This document shows, piece after piece, positions 16,636 through 25,968 of a stretch of DNA of 64,000 bases. The DNA comes from an uncultured cyanobacterium. Lineage in GTDB: Bacteria > Cyanobacteriota > Cyanobacteriia > Cyanobacteriales > Nostocaceae. How positions within the stretch are numbered: position 1 is the first letter of the stretch; every line of letters begins with the position of its first letter. The translations under genes and the position numbers were made by a program. Below the pieces are notes generated by a model. The model saw nothing but the letters and a program-made list of their open reading frames with translations. It did no database searches and was not told the origin of the DNA. Location of the stretch: contig CAIVAU010000183.1 of NCBI GenBank assembly GCA_903903925.1, forward strand, positions 64,069 to 128,068, written 5' to 3'.

Positions 16636-18900
16636 TCAAGTTGTGTAAACTAAAATTGGTATACGTTTAAAGGCAGGAGTGCCGCAACGGCTATCTACCT
16701 TGGTGTGGACGATCGCGTTGACTTCGGGATAGAACATCAACGCAGCACCTTCCCGAATGGAACCATAGATAATTTCAACATTTTCCATCTTTCCTGCATG
16801 CCCTTGAACAGTGACACGCTGATGCTCACTTAAACCAGCACTTTCCGCATCCGACTTGTTCATCAGTATGCAGTTCCGGTGTGGCATCCCTCGAAACTTG
16901 TCTGCTGCTTTGTACACTACCGTGTTATGCTGAGAATAACTGCGTCCAGTTCCTAGAGCCACGATAACCCCCTTTGTAGATTCAGGTACATCAAAGTCCC
17001 CTATTGAAGGAAGCGTCAGATTGGGTAGGGGAGTCACAAACATAGAAGCCTTGCCAGACTTTGTCGGGAACTCCGGTTTGTGAAAGATGCGACCTGTGAT
17101 CGTAAACTCTTCTTTAGTCTCGTCAATTGTTGCCATCTTTTCAAAACCAGGGATGGTTTGAGCAATGAGTTGCCGGATATACTTTGTATCTTGGAGTTTA
17201 CGCCAGTTGACCGGAGAGTCACCATGAATGCGATGGGCAATTTCCGTCAGAAACTCCACCTCAGAGATTAGGTCTACATCTTGATCCCATAGATGCGTTT
17301 CACCTTCATCATTCAGCCGCACAAAATTGTTCCCAGACTCAGTGGTGGTCTTGTGAGGATTCTCAAACCTTGCATATACAGGAATAATGATGGTGTTTCC
17401 TTTAGCCAAACCGTGAAAATGCCCCAAGTTGGGTTTTGTCGAGATGTAAAAAATAGTTTCAATTTGAGACAAAGCTCTACTAGCCTGTGCTAAGTTTGGG
17501 TTCGCAGCATACAGGTTTCCACCCAGGCAAATGAGAGTATCGATTTTTCCCTGATCAGCAGCTTCAATGAGGGCGCGGGTGTCGTAACCTGGAACGCGGC
17601 TGAGAGGACGCTTTAAGAGTTTTTCAAGGGCTACCCGGATTTCTTCTTTCAGCCTAATAGTCACCCCCATGGAACCAAAGCCTTGAACATTAGAATGTCC
17701 ACGAATGGGCATAGTTCCAGACCCGACTTTACCGGCGTTACCAGTCAACAATGCTGTGTTAGCGATACTAAAAATATTATCCACTCCATTTTCTTGCTGG
17801 GTAACGCCCATAGCCCAAGCAAAGACAACTTTGTCAGACTCCCAGATCATCTGGGCCGCCTGTTCAATGAGATCCCTCGATATACCGCAAACCTGTACAA
17901 TATTTTCCCATGAGGTAGATTGAGCGTGTTCTATGACTGCTTCCCATCCCTGAGTATACTTTTGAAGATAGGAGTATTGAACCGTACCCCGTTCGATTAA
18001 AGACTTTTGAATGCCAACAAACAGGGCTACATCACTACCAGGAACAGGTTGGAGGTACAGCGAGGAAATATCAGAACCCGTGAACAAAGATTTGATGGGA
18101 TAAGCAGGAGAAGCAAATTTGACTAATCCGACTTCCACCACTGGGTTAACAACAATAACTTTGCCGCCCCTTTCCCGCAGCTGGATCAACTCGTTCATCA
18201 GGCGGGGGTGATTTGCTGGGGCGTTTGATCCTATAAGTACAATACAGTCAGATTGTTTGAGATTTTCCAGACTCACCATTGAAGTTCCAGAACCGAACAT
18301 CTCCTTTAGCCCAACTGTAGAAGCAGCATGGCACAAATCGGAACAATCGGCTAGGTTGTTGGAACCCATAGCACGAATCATTAATTGCAGTAAGTAGGCT
18401 GCTTCATTGGAAGAACGACCTGAACTGTAGGAAGCTATTCGTTCAGATTTTTTGCGAAATGAGGCTTCAGCAATTCGATAAATTTCTGACCATGAGATTC
18501 TTTCATAGTGTGATTTTCCTTCCCGAAGAATGACTGGGAAACTTAAACGACCTAATTTGTCAGCTTCTTGAGATGTGAGTTGCTTGAGATCATCTATACT
18601 ATGCTGAGCAAAAAAGTGTTGACGGACTGGTTCTTGTAATTCTGCGGCGATCGCCTCAACGCTTTTAGCACAACGTTGCAAAGTTTCGCCATCTTCATTT
18701 TTGAATCCTCCCTTCTGACCTCCTGTTCCCCAAGCACAAGAAAGACAGGCACTTTTATGAAACAATGTTTTCCACAGCAATAAGCCTTCAGGCGTCAGCG
18801 TTTTTTCTGCCCAATAACCAACTATCGGCATTCCTCCACCCATGGTTGGCTTTGGGGAATCGGTATTGGGTTGCGGATCTGGCTTAATATCCCTGACCAT
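16636..18900 (-). CDS. FdhF/YdeP-family molybdopterin oxidoreductase
   Basis: About 754 residues from MVRDIKPDPQPN. The 19 residues further upstream (MMGQNKNIINMSS) lack similarity to anything I know, so I prefer the internal ATG. KSACLSCAWGTGGQKGGFKN near residue 50 is diagnostic of the YdeP branch. ADCSDLCHAASTVGLKEMFG holds a Cys at the position of the Mo-ligating Cys/Sec of formate dehydrogenases. FAWAMGVTQQENGVDNI, IRGHSNVQGFGSMGV and the C-terminal TGRSYSQHNTVVYKA are molybdopterin-binding segments. The protein binds bis-MGD. Its physiological substrate is unknown, since YdeP relatives are linked to acid resistance in E. coli but not biochemically defined. No accessory subunit is adjacent. 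Confidence 0.88.
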   Translation of the reverse strand: MVRDIKPDPQPNTDSPKPTMGGGMPIVGYWAEKTLTPEGLLLWKTLFHKSACLSCAWGTGGQKGGFKNEDGETLQRCAKSVEAIAAELQEPVRQHFFAQHSIDDLKQLTSQEADKLGRLSFPVILREGKSHYERISWSEIYRIAEASFRKKSERIASYSSGRSSNEAAYLLQLMIRAMGSNNLADCSDLCHAASTVGLKEMFGSGTSMVSLENLKQSDCIVLIGSNAPANHPRLMNELIQLRERGGKVIVVNPVVEVGLVKFASPAYPIKSLFTGSDISSLYLQPVPGSDVALFVGIQKSLIERGTVQYSYLQKYTQGWEAVIEHAQSTSWENIVQVCGISRDLIEQAAQMIWESDKVVFAWAMGVTQQENGVDNIFSIANTALLTGNAGKVGSGTMPIRGHSNVQGFGSMGVTIRLKEEIRVALEKLLKRPLSRVPGYDTRALIEAADQGKIDTLICLGGNLYAANPNLAQASRALSQIETIFYISTKPNLGHFHGLAKGNTIIIPVYARFENPHKTTTESGNNFVRLNDEGETHLWDQDVDLISEVEFLTEIAHRIHGDSPVNWRKLQDTKYIRQLIAQTIPGFEKMATIDETKEEFTITGRIFHKPEFPTKSGKASMFVTPLPNLTLPSIGDFDVPESTKGVIVALGTGRSYSQHNTVVYKAADKFRGMPHRNCILMNKSDAESAGLSEHQRVTVQGHAGKMENVEIIYGSIREGAALMFYPEVNAIVHTKVDSRCGTPAFKRIPILVYTT

Positions 18901-19003
18901 AACGAATAAAAGTGACAAGGAACTCATGTTGATGATGTTTTTATTTTGCCCCATCACATATACAGTTGGCTGAAATCATCATACGTTTGATTGCTTCGGT
19001 TGC

Positions 19004-19171
19004 GATCGGGACTATGCGATCTTGCGGCTGTTGTGGGATAATGCAGTGCGAAGGAATGAGATTTCTAGTCTGTCGGTGGGAGACTTTGATGCCCAATCAG
19101 CCACCCTACAAATTTTAGGTAAGGACAAGGGAACCAAGAATGACTTTAAAAGAGCAAAATCAACAACCTGA
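19004..19171 (+). pseudogene. Tyrosine recombinase (integrase) fragment
   Basis: A plus-strand frame reads DRDYAILRLLWDNAVRRNEI, then LSVGDFDAQSATLQILGKDK, then GTKND and a stop after a few more codons. This is the central box I region of phage-type integrases, with the first catalytic Arg in AVRRNEI and the G-K-x-K/R beta hairpin. The rest of the catalytic domain (HxxR and Tyr) is missing, and no start is visible upstream. It lies between the molybdoenzyme and the cupin gene. It is a decayed remnant of a mobile element. Confidence 0.7.
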
Positions 19172-19284
19172 ACCAACCTTCTGCAATTGTAGTAAATGGA
19201 ATCGCCCTGCCTTTCTAAAGAATCAGGTTTCCCGATTCCTTAAGGAAAAGTAATATTGATTAAATTACCGCAAAAACGTTGACT

Positions 19285-19767
19285 ATGAGAAAAATCTGTG
19301 TGATTCTCCCATTAGCTATCCTAGCTTTTGATAGTGTAGTTGTTAACACTCAACAGACATCACTTGCCAATACTTACACTCAATCTGTCACCCGTGAAGT
19401 TTTAGCTAATGGTTATCCAAGTGTTGATAAAAAGCAAATTCTTGAGCTTGTACGTTATACAATTGCGCCAAGAACAAAACTTCCTACTCATACTCATCCA
19501 GGAATGCAGATTGAACGAGTAGAGGCGGGAACTTTAACTTATACTGTAGTGGAAGGAGAAGCTAAAGTAACAAAAGCTAACGGCACACAATTGATTCTTC
19601 AAAAAGAGAAAACGGTACAGATGAGCGTGGGAGATTCTTTAGTGGAACCTGCCGGAATGGTTCATTATGGAGAAAACCTTTCAAACAAATCGGTTATTCT
19701 CTTGTCAGCTTCTCTATTTAATGCTAATCAACCAAAAGCTATTTTAACCAATCCTCAAAACAGATGA
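19285..19767 (+). CDS. Secreted cupin-domain protein
   Basis: 160 residues from ATG 19285; an in-frame TTG two codons earlier is less likely. The N-terminus MRKICVILPLAILAFDSVVV is a signal-peptide-like hydrophobic run, so the protein is probably periplasmic. The body is a small cupin barrel: KLPTHTHPGMQIERVEAGTL gives the H-x-H...E metal motif of cupin motif 1, and VGDSLVEPAGMVHYGEN gives motif 2 with its His. Metal binding is therefore likely, and the substrate unknown. It stands alone between the integrase fragment and an xisI remnant. Confidence 0.8.
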   Translation: MRKICVILPLAILAFDSVVVNTQQTSLANTYTQSVTREVLANGYPSVDKKQILELVRYTIAPRTKLPTHTHPGMQIERVEAGTLTYTVVEGEAKVTKANGTQLILQKEKTVQMSVGDSLVEPAGMVHYGENLSNKSVILLSASLFNANQPKAILTNPQNR

Positions 19768-19987
19768 ATTTGATCACAAGACCAACAAAAAACATGGAAC
19801 TTTTGTGGGAGTGGCAACGGAGAAATTAATAGTTTATGGTGCTTTGTAATTCTGTCTCCTGACCGCCCTGCGGGAAGTCAAAAGTCAAAAGTCAAAAGCA
19901 CAAAAAGGTACAAGCCCCTGAATTCATTTATGGAGAAAGAAAAAAATGTATTTCGAGACGCGTAGCGCAAAAAATACTACGTCCTTA
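19768..19987. repeat. Repeat-rich intergenic stretch (AGTCAAA heptamers and palindromic repeat)
   Basis: Contains three copies of AAGTCAA-type heptamers at about 19876-19898 and a GAGACGCGTAGCGC palindromic motif near 19949, a core seen in small dispersed cyanobacterial repeats. No gene seen. Confidence 0.6.
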
Positions 19988-20230
19988 TTACAAGCCCTTA
20001 AATTTATTTATGGGGTTCTTACTTTTGAATTTTGAATTTTGAATTGGAGCGAAGCGACTTGACCATCCCACATTCACAACCATATAATGGTCTTGTTTTG
20101 TATCAAAAACAGTGTAACAATCAATCTTTCCATTTGCTATTGGAATAGCAGCATAAGCCGTCAACAATGACTGAATGATATTACGATAAGACTCTAGTTT
20201 ATCCCTAGGAAATAACGATACTGTAATCAA
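19988..20230 (-). pseudogene. xisI-like gene remnant (N-terminal half)
   Basis: The frame reads DKLESYRNIIQSLLTAYAAI, then DCYTVFDTKQDHYMVVNVGW, which is the first half of XisI, the fdxN-element excision controlling factor family (usually about 110 residues). The family start Met appears replaced (AGG at the expected ATG), and the reading frame only begins nine codons earlier. After VNVGW the frame runs into AT-rich repeat sequence (tandem AATTTTG units near 20028-20043) and the family-specific second half is gone. Normal partners (xisH) are absent. So this is a decayed copy, inactive. Confidence 0.7.
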
Positions 20231-20233
20231 GTG

Positions 20234-21415
20234 ATGTTATACAGAAGATTTGGGCGCACGGAATTACAAATGCCTGTCTTTTCCTGTGGCGGCATGAGAT
20301 ACCAATATAAATGGCAGGATGTTCCGCTATCGGAAATACCTCGCAAGAATCAGGAAAATCTAGAAGCGACGATTCGACGGTCAATAGAACTGGGAATTAA
20401 TCACATTGAAACTGCCCGTGGTTACGGTAGTTCGGAAATGCAGTTAGGGCAAATTTTGCCAACTTTGCCTCGCGAAGAGTTGATTGTGCAAACAAAAGTC
20501 AGTCCTCAGGCAGATGCTAAAGAATTTCAACGTGAATTTGAAAAATCACTGGGATATTTCCGCCTAGATTATGTTGATTTGCTGGCGTTACACGGCATCA
20601 ACAATGCTGAGCTTCTAGACTATAGCATTCGTCCTGGTGGTTGTTTGGATGTAGCAAAAAAGTTACAAGCCGAGGGAAAAGTTAAATTTATCGGCTTTTC
20701 CACCCATGGTCCAACAGATATTATCGTCCAGGCAATTCATACGAACCAATTCGATTACGTTAACCTACACTGGTATTACATTAATCAAGTTAATTGGGCT
20801 GCTATTGAAGCTGCAAAGAGTCACGATATCGGGGTATTTATCATCAGCCCATCAGATAAAGGGGGACTGTTATATAACCCGCCACCAAAATTAGTCAATC
20901 TTTGCGCCCCTTTATCACCCATGGTGTTTAATGATTTGTTTTGCTTGAGTCATTCCCAAGTACATACTCTCAGTTTAGGGGCAGCAAAACCAGAAGATTT
21001 TGACGAGCACCTAAAGACTTTAGAATTGTTAGATGATGCTTCGGAAATTTTGCCACCAATTTTGGCACGGTTGGAGGAAGAAGCGATCGCCACTTTAGGA
21101 GAAGACTGGGTGAAAACCTGGCACGTCAATTTACCAACTATTGCCGAAACTCCTGGGGAGGTGAATATTCCGGCCATTTTGTGGCTCTGGAATCTAGCGA
21201 TTGCCTATGATATGCTGGACTATGCCAAAATGCGATACAACCTGCTTGGCAATGCTAATCACTGGTTTCCTGGTAACAAAGCAGACCAGCTGGATCAACT
21301 CGACCTACATGCGTGTCTTAGCCGCAATCCCCATGCTGACAAAATTCCCGGTGTACTTGCACAGGCGCATCAGCTTTTAATTGGTGAAGAGGTGAAGCGA
21401 TTGTCGCAAAGTTAG
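20234..21415 (+). CDS. Aldo/keto reductase
   Basis: 393 residues. MLYRRFGRTELQMPVFSCGG is the usual AKR opening. GINHIETARGYGSSEMQLGQ contains the Tyr of the catalytic tetrad at the YGSSE position. LVQTKVSPQADA contains the Lys, and YVDLLALHGINN the His. IGFSTHGPTDIIVQAI and VFIISPSDKGGLLY (NADPH-binding loop with S-P-x-D-K-G) follow. The C-terminal 130 residues contain a helical extension with a single Cys (DLHACLSRNPHADKIPG), as in the longer cyanobacterial AKRs, some of which are annotated with an iron-sulfur region. Not in an operon. Physiological substrate unknown. Confidence 0.9.
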   Translation: MLYRRFGRTELQMPVFSCGGMRYQYKWQDVPLSEIPRKNQENLEATIRRSIELGINHIETARGYGSSEMQLGQILPTLPREELIVQTKVSPQADAKEFQREFEKSLGYFRLDYVDLLALHGINNAELLDYSIRPGGCLDVAKKLQAEGKVKFIGFSTHGPTDIIVQAIHTNQFDYVNLHWYYINQVNWAAIEAAKSHDIGVFIISPSDKGGLLYNPPPKLVNLCAPLSPMVFNDLFCLSHSQVHTLSLGAAKPEDFDEHLKTLELLDDASEILPPILARLEEEAIATLGEDWVKTWHVNLPTIAETPGEVNIPAILWLWNLAIAYDMLDYAKMRYNLLGNANHWFPGNKADQLDQLDLHACLSRNPHADKIPGVLAQAHQLLIGEEVKRLSQS

Positions 21416-21481
21416 TTGTTAGTTGTTAGTGGTTGTCCTACTATCCGCTAACAACATTAAGAAAGCTGTTTTAAAATTGAG

Positions 21482-23065
21482 CTAACGCTGTGCTTCATTC
21501 CGCCAGAAAATATTTAAACCCCATGCTAAAGTACCCAACACTAACAATAAAGGCATCAACCAATCACCCCAACGCACGTAAAGGGTCTGGGTTTGTCGTC
21601 GATAAATAGTTTCTGCATGAACTTGGTAGGTATTATATCCAGAAATCCACAAAGTTCTCCCATGAGGATCAACAAAGGCTGAATATCCAGTATTCGTTGC
21701 CCGCACTGCCCATCGATCATTCTCAATTGCCCGCATGATATCCTGAGCATGATGTTGGGCTGGCATGACTGGACTAAAATGGGCATCGTTAGAAGGGCTA
21801 AGGATAAATTGTCCACCTGCTGCTGCTTGACGGCGGAAGTGTTCAGCAAAGGTAGATTCGTAACAAATACCAACAATCGCACGACCAAAAGGCGTGTCAA
21901 ATACCTGATTGGGTGGACCTGGAACTTGGTGTTCATCTAAGGGTGACAGTCGCTTCACGATCGCCCCTAAAATTGGTTCAAAGGGAATGTATTCCCCAAT
22001 CGGTACCATCTTGACTTTGCCGTAGTGACTCTTAATCTCTCCATCCCGACCGAAAGTAAACAAGCTATTTGTATAGCCATCTCCTTGTCCTTGTGTATAA
22101 AAACCTCCAATCCAAGCAACCACAGCTTTTTCCCGCACTGCTGCTACTAAGGAACTTTGGATAATCTTATCCTGGAAAAATGGCAAGGCTCCTTCTGGAG
22201 TTAAAACTGCATCTACACCTTGATTTGCTAAGCTTAAATATCCACTGGTATAACCTTCGATTGCCCGACGAAAACCTTCTGGATAAAGCTTGATTTGGTT
22301 AGGGACGTTGCCTTGAATGATCCCCACTTTTAATTCAGATGCTGGTGTTTGTACGAGGGGACGAGTGTATAGTTCAAAACCAATCAAGTGGAGCGTAACG
22401 ACGAGTGTAACGGCGATCGCCAGATATTTATTCGCCCATCGGTTGATCCACGCCTCTGCTACCAAGCCATTGACTGCAACAAGACTTGCTGTGACTGCAC
22501 TTGGACCACTGAGTTGACCAAGGTGTAAAATAACTAGATTATGAGGACTTTGAGTGTATGCCAGATAAGTCCAATCGAGAGGACCTTGACTCCACAGAAC
22601 TTCCAAACCACACCAGAGGGCTGTACCAACTAAGACACGAATCAACGGATTTTGGATTTTGGCTGCCCTCATAGCCGTCGCCCAAACCACGACTAATGCC
22701 GCACCCCAAAGAGTGATGAATGCCCAGCAAAATAGGGCGATCGCCAGACTTGCCAACCACGGAACACCCATCCAAGTCATAGGATGAATCCCCGTAATCC
22801 AGTATAAAGCAACGCCGTGATAACCGATCCCCCAGAGGAGGGCGAGGAGAGAGGGTGATGGACGAGAGGGGGGAGAGGGGGGAGTTTTAGTTTTTGGGTG
22901 TGTAGGATTAATAATTACCACCCACAAAGGCGCTAGGGCAATCCAAGCCAAAAACCAAGCACCTACAGGGGCGACTGTAAACCCCATCAACAGACCGCTA
23001 ATCAAAGCAGTTATGAGTTTTAATTTATGAGTTTTAAGTAGGAAAATAATTTTTAAACTCCTCAC
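21482..23065 (-). CDS. lnt: Apolipoprotein N-acyltransferase
   Basis: 527 residues. The first ~200 form six or seven membrane spans. The nitrilase-like periplasmic domain follows with its catalytic triad in place: Glu in VDAVLTPEGALPF, Lys in SHYGKVKMVPIGEYIPFE and Cys in AIVGICYESTFAEHF. It N-acylates the diacylglyceryl Cys of lipoproteins, the last step after Lgt and Lsp. The only upstream start is a GTG (23063-23065) that lies inside the heptamer repeat array, with GGAG from the array as a possible ribosome-binding site. The next Met is at residue 27, inside the first span. A proline-rich loop (PPSPPSRPSPSLL, near residue 65) is unusual. Confidence 0.93.
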   Translation of the reverse strand: MRSLKIIFLLKTHKLKLITALISGLLMGFTVAPVGAWFLAWIALAPLWVVIINPTHPKTKTPPSPPSRPSPSLLALLWGIGYHGVALYWITGIHPMTWMGVPWLASLAIALFCWAFITLWGAALVVVWATAMRAAKIQNPLIRVLVGTALWCGLEVLWSQGPLDWTYLAYTQSPHNLVILHLGQLSGPSAVTASLVAVNGLVAEAWINRWANKYLAIAVTLVVTLHLIGFELYTRPLVQTPASELKVGIIQGNVPNQIKLYPEGFRRAIEGYTSGYLSLANQGVDAVLTPEGALPFFQDKIIQSSLVAAVREKAVVAWIGGFYTQGQGDGYTNSLFTFGRDGEIKSHYGKVKMVPIGEYIPFEPILGAIVKRLSPLDEHQVPGPPNQVFDTPFGRAIVGICYESTFAEHFRRQAAAGGQFILSPSNDAHFSPVMPAQHHAQDIMRAIENDRWAVRATNTGYSAFVDPHGRTLWISGYNTYQVHAETIYRRQTQTLYVRWGDWLMPLLLVLGTLAWGLNIFWRNEAQR

Positions 23066-23141
23066 TCCCGACTCCTCACTCCCGACTCCTAACTCCTAAC
23101 TCCCGACTCCTAACTCCTAACTCCCGACTCCTGACTCCTCA
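23055..23141. repeat. Heptameric repeat array between gyrA and lnt (about 12 units)
   Basis: Runs of ACTCCTA, ACTCCCG, ACTCCTC and ACTCCTG, the complement of the 16.4-kb array. The array begins inside the lnt start region and ends on the gyrA stop codon (TGA at 23139-23141), so it fills the entire space between the two minus-strand genes. Confidence 0.9.
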
Positions 23142-25739
23142 GTCATCAGTATTCTCCGCCACATCACCACTATCAGGAGGAATGATTGCGACTCCGGTAA
23201 TTGCATCATCTTCGTCTAGACGTTGCACTCGCACCCCAGTTGCCGATCGCGATTGTATAGAGATAGCATTTACTGCCTGCCGGATGATGATACCACGATT
23301 AGTGACCATCATGATTTCATTGTCGCTGTTGACAATATGTAGGGTTGCGAGTTGGTCTTTGGTTTTCCGGTTTTTGAATTTGGTTGCCATTAAACCCTGA
23401 CCTGCACGCTTTTGTAGGCGGAATTGGGCTACTGGTACGCGCTTGCCATATCCTCCCGTTGTAATCACTAACACCCAAGGACCAGCACTGCCGTTGCTAG
23501 GTACTTCTACAGACTCTTCAGTCTCTATCTCTTCGACGATTTCGACTTCTTCGAGTTCAGCTTCTGTGTCTGTACTCTCTGTATTCAAGGTGTCTAGAAT
23601 GGCAGATGGCAAAATATCCATACCGACTAATTCATCTTGATCTCGGAGTTTCATGGATTTCACCCCACGAGTTGCACGTCCTAGGGGACGCAGTTGTTCG
23701 TGGTTGCATCTAAAGTGAATTGCCATACCTCGGCGAGAACCAACGATAACGCTGTCTTCAACTCTAGCGCGTCGCACCCAGCGGAGTTGGTCGCCTTCTT
23801 CTAGGGAAATAGCAATCAACCCATTGGCACGAATGTGGCTAAATGCTGCCAGTTCAGTTTTTTTGATGTTACCGCCTTTGGTGAGCATGACTAAATATTC
23901 GTCGCTACTAAATTCGGCAACAGGGACTATGGAGGTGATTTTTTCCTCTTTAGGAATAGGTAGCATTTGTACAATTGGTGTACCGCGACTGATCCGAGAA
24001 CCCACTGGAATTTGATAGGCTTTCAGACAGTAGACGACACCGCGATCGCTAAAGAATAAAACACTGTCATGGTCGCAGCAAGTCAAGAAATGCTCAACGG
24101 TGTCATCCTCTTTTACCTTTGCTGCTGCTTTGCCTCTTGTGGCACGGCTTTGCGCTTCAAAGGTGTTGACTGGCATCCGTTTGATGTAGCCTTGTGTGGT
24201 GAGTAGAATGATTGCTTTTTCGTTAGCAATCAGGTCTTGGTCTTCTATCTCTCCTTCACTCAGTGAAATAACTGTGCGCCGTGGTGTGGTGTGGGCGTCT
24301 CTCAGTTGCCTGACTTCGGTTTCAATAATTTCTAGCACCCGTTCCCGCCGTGCCAAAATATCTTGCAAGTCAGCAATTTGCGCTTGTAAATCTTCGTGTT
24401 CAGAGCGAATTTTATCGGCTTCAAGGGCGGTCAAACGCCGTAGTTGCATTTGCAAAATTGCATCTGCTTGCGCTTCCGAAAGTCCGTATGTTGTGACTAA
24501 CTCTCCTTTAGCTGTAGGTGCATCGGGTGCTTGACGAATCAAGCGAATAATTGCATCTAAGTGGGACAGGGCAATTAATAACCCTTGTAGGATGTGATCC
24601 CGTTCCTCAGCTTTCCGCAATTCGTAGCGGGTGCGTCTAGCAATGGATTCAATGCGGAAGTCGAGGAAAACGCTTAAGAACTGCTTCAGGGTGAGTATTT
24701 GGGGTTCGCCATTTACCAGCGCCAGCATATTTGCCCCAAAATTTGCTTGCAGCGGCGTTTGCTTATAGAGATTATTCAGCACGACACGGGGATAGGCATC
24801 GCGCTTCAGTTCGATCACAATTCGCATTCCATCGCGATCGCTTTCATCCCGGATATCTGCAATCCCCTCAAGCCGCTTTTCATTCACCATCTCAGCGATC
24901 TTTTCAATCATCGCTGCTTTGTTGGTTTGGTAGGGCAATTCAGTGATGATAATTGCTTCTCTTTCTGGGCGTCCCCGCTGTTCTATGGTTTCAATATTAG
25001 CCACGCCGCGCATGGTGATCGAACCACGCCCAGTGGTATAAGCTTCTTTAATTGCTCCTGTTCCTAGAATCTGACCCCCAGTAGGAAAGTCAGGGCCAGG
25101 AATATACTGCATGAGCTGGATATCAGTAATTTCCGGGTTTTGAATCAGTGCGGTGAATCCATCAATCAATTCACCCAAGTTGTGGGGAGGGATGTTGGTT
25201 GCCATCCCCACAGCAATCCCAGAGGACCCATTGAGTAGTAACTGTGGGATACGTGCTGGCAGGACTGTCGGTTCTTGCTGAGAACCATCGAAGTTATCAA
25301 CAAAATCTACGGTTTCTGATTCGATATCTTGTAGTAGGGCAGCGCCTGTTAAAGCTTGCAAGCGACATTCTGTGTATCGCATTGCTGCTGGTGGATCGTT
25401 GTCCACTGACCCGAAGTTCCCATGTCCTGCGATTAAAGGCGCTCTCATAGAAAAGTCCTGCGCCATTCTCACTAAGGCATCATACACTGCTGTGTCGCCG
25501 TGGGGATGATATTTACCCAGTACTTCCCCTACCACACGAGCGCATTTCCGATAGGGGCGCTCATGAATCAGCCCCAGTTCATGCATAGCGTAGAGAATGC
25601 GACGATGCACAGGTTTCAGACCATCCCTGGCATCTGGTAGCGCCCGACCTACAATTACGCTCATGGCGTATTCTAAATAAGACCGGGACATTTCATTCCG
25701 CAGATCTGTTGGGATAATCCTCTCCTGAGAGGTTGTCAT
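23139..25739 (-). CDS. gyrA: DNA gyrase subunit A
   Basis: 866 residues. N-terminal breakage-reunion domain: SYLEYAMSVIVGRALPDARD, VLGKYHPHGDTAVYDALVRM (quinolone-resistance region) and catalytic Tyr in AAMRYTECRLQ. The winged-helix/tower/coiled-coil part follows (LILQ-type helices near 430-470). The C-terminal beta-pinwheel starts near residue 500. Its GyrA box appears as QKRAGQG, variant of Q-R-R-G-G-K-G. A second related QSRATRGK lies earlier. Between blades there is an acidic insert of about 35 residues (TEAELEEVEIVEEIETEE). At the E. coli Ser83 position the residue is Thr; Asp87 is conserved. With GyrB it introduces negative supercoils. It stands immediately upstream of lnt. Confidence 0.97.
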   Translation of the reverse strand: MTTSQERIIPTDLRNEMSRSYLEYAMSVIVGRALPDARDGLKPVHRRILYAMHELGLIHERPYRKCARVVGEVLGKYHPHGDTAVYDALVRMAQDFSMRAPLIAGHGNFGSVDNDPPAAMRYTECRLQALTGAALLQDIESETVDFVDNFDGSQQEPTVLPARIPQLLLNGSSGIAVGMATNIPPHNLGELIDGFTALIQNPEITDIQLMQYIPGPDFPTGGQILGTGAIKEAYTTGRGSITMRGVANIETIEQRGRPEREAIIITELPYQTNKAAMIEKIAEMVNEKRLEGIADIRDESDRDGMRIVIELKRDAYPRVVLNNLYKQTPLQANFGANMLALVNGEPQILTLKQFLSVFLDFRIESIARRTRYELRKAEERDHILQGLLIALSHLDAIIRLIRQAPDAPTAKGELVTTYGLSEAQADAILQMQLRRLTALEADKIRSEHEDLQAQIADLQDILARRERVLEIIETEVRQLRDAHTTPRRTVISLSEGEIEDQDLIANEKAIILLTTQGYIKRMPVNTFEAQSRATRGKAAAKVKEDDTVEHFLTCCDHDSVLFFSDRGVVYCLKAYQIPVGSRISRGTPIVQMLPIPKEEKITSIVPVAEFSSDEYLVMLTKGGNIKKTELAAFSHIRANGLIAISLEEGDQLRWVRRARVEDSVIVGSRRGMAIHFRCNHEQLRPLGRATRGVKSMKLRDQDELVGMDILPSAILDTLNTESTDTEAELEEVEIVEEIETEESVEVPSNGSAGPWVLVITTGGYGKRVPVAQFRLQKRAGQGLMATKFKNRKTKDQLATLHIVNSDNEIMMVTNRGIIIRQAVNAISIQSRSATGVRVQRLDEDDAITGVAIIPPDSGDVAENTDD

Positions 25740-25968
25740 AACCTAAAAAACTCCAAAAATCGTAATTTTTAGCCTTTACGCTGAAAAAACAGTAAGTTTA
25801 GACCAAATTACCGTTAAATAATAGCTATATTCTGGTACTATTCTATCACATCTTCCTGTTTTCGGAGTGGGAAGTGGGGGCGCAGGGAAGCGAGGGATTT
25901 TGGCGGTTTTGTTAGACTAATGAGTTGTGAGTAGCGCAACCAAAAGTTAATTATCCTGGAGACTTCAT
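25740..25968. promoter_or_regulatory. Divergent upstream region of gyrA and ccmO
   Basis: 229 nt without coding potential. A GGAG at 25958-25961 sits 7 nt before the ccmO ATG as ribosome-binding site. TATATT- and TACTATTC-like sequences lie near 25828-25845; no start site can be fixed. Confidence 0.4.

Noticed and set aside
22838..22892. GAGAGGGGGGAGAGG purine-rich tract as a repeat element
   Set aside because: It is a coding region of lnt for the proline/serine-rich loop; its skew is explained by codon choice.
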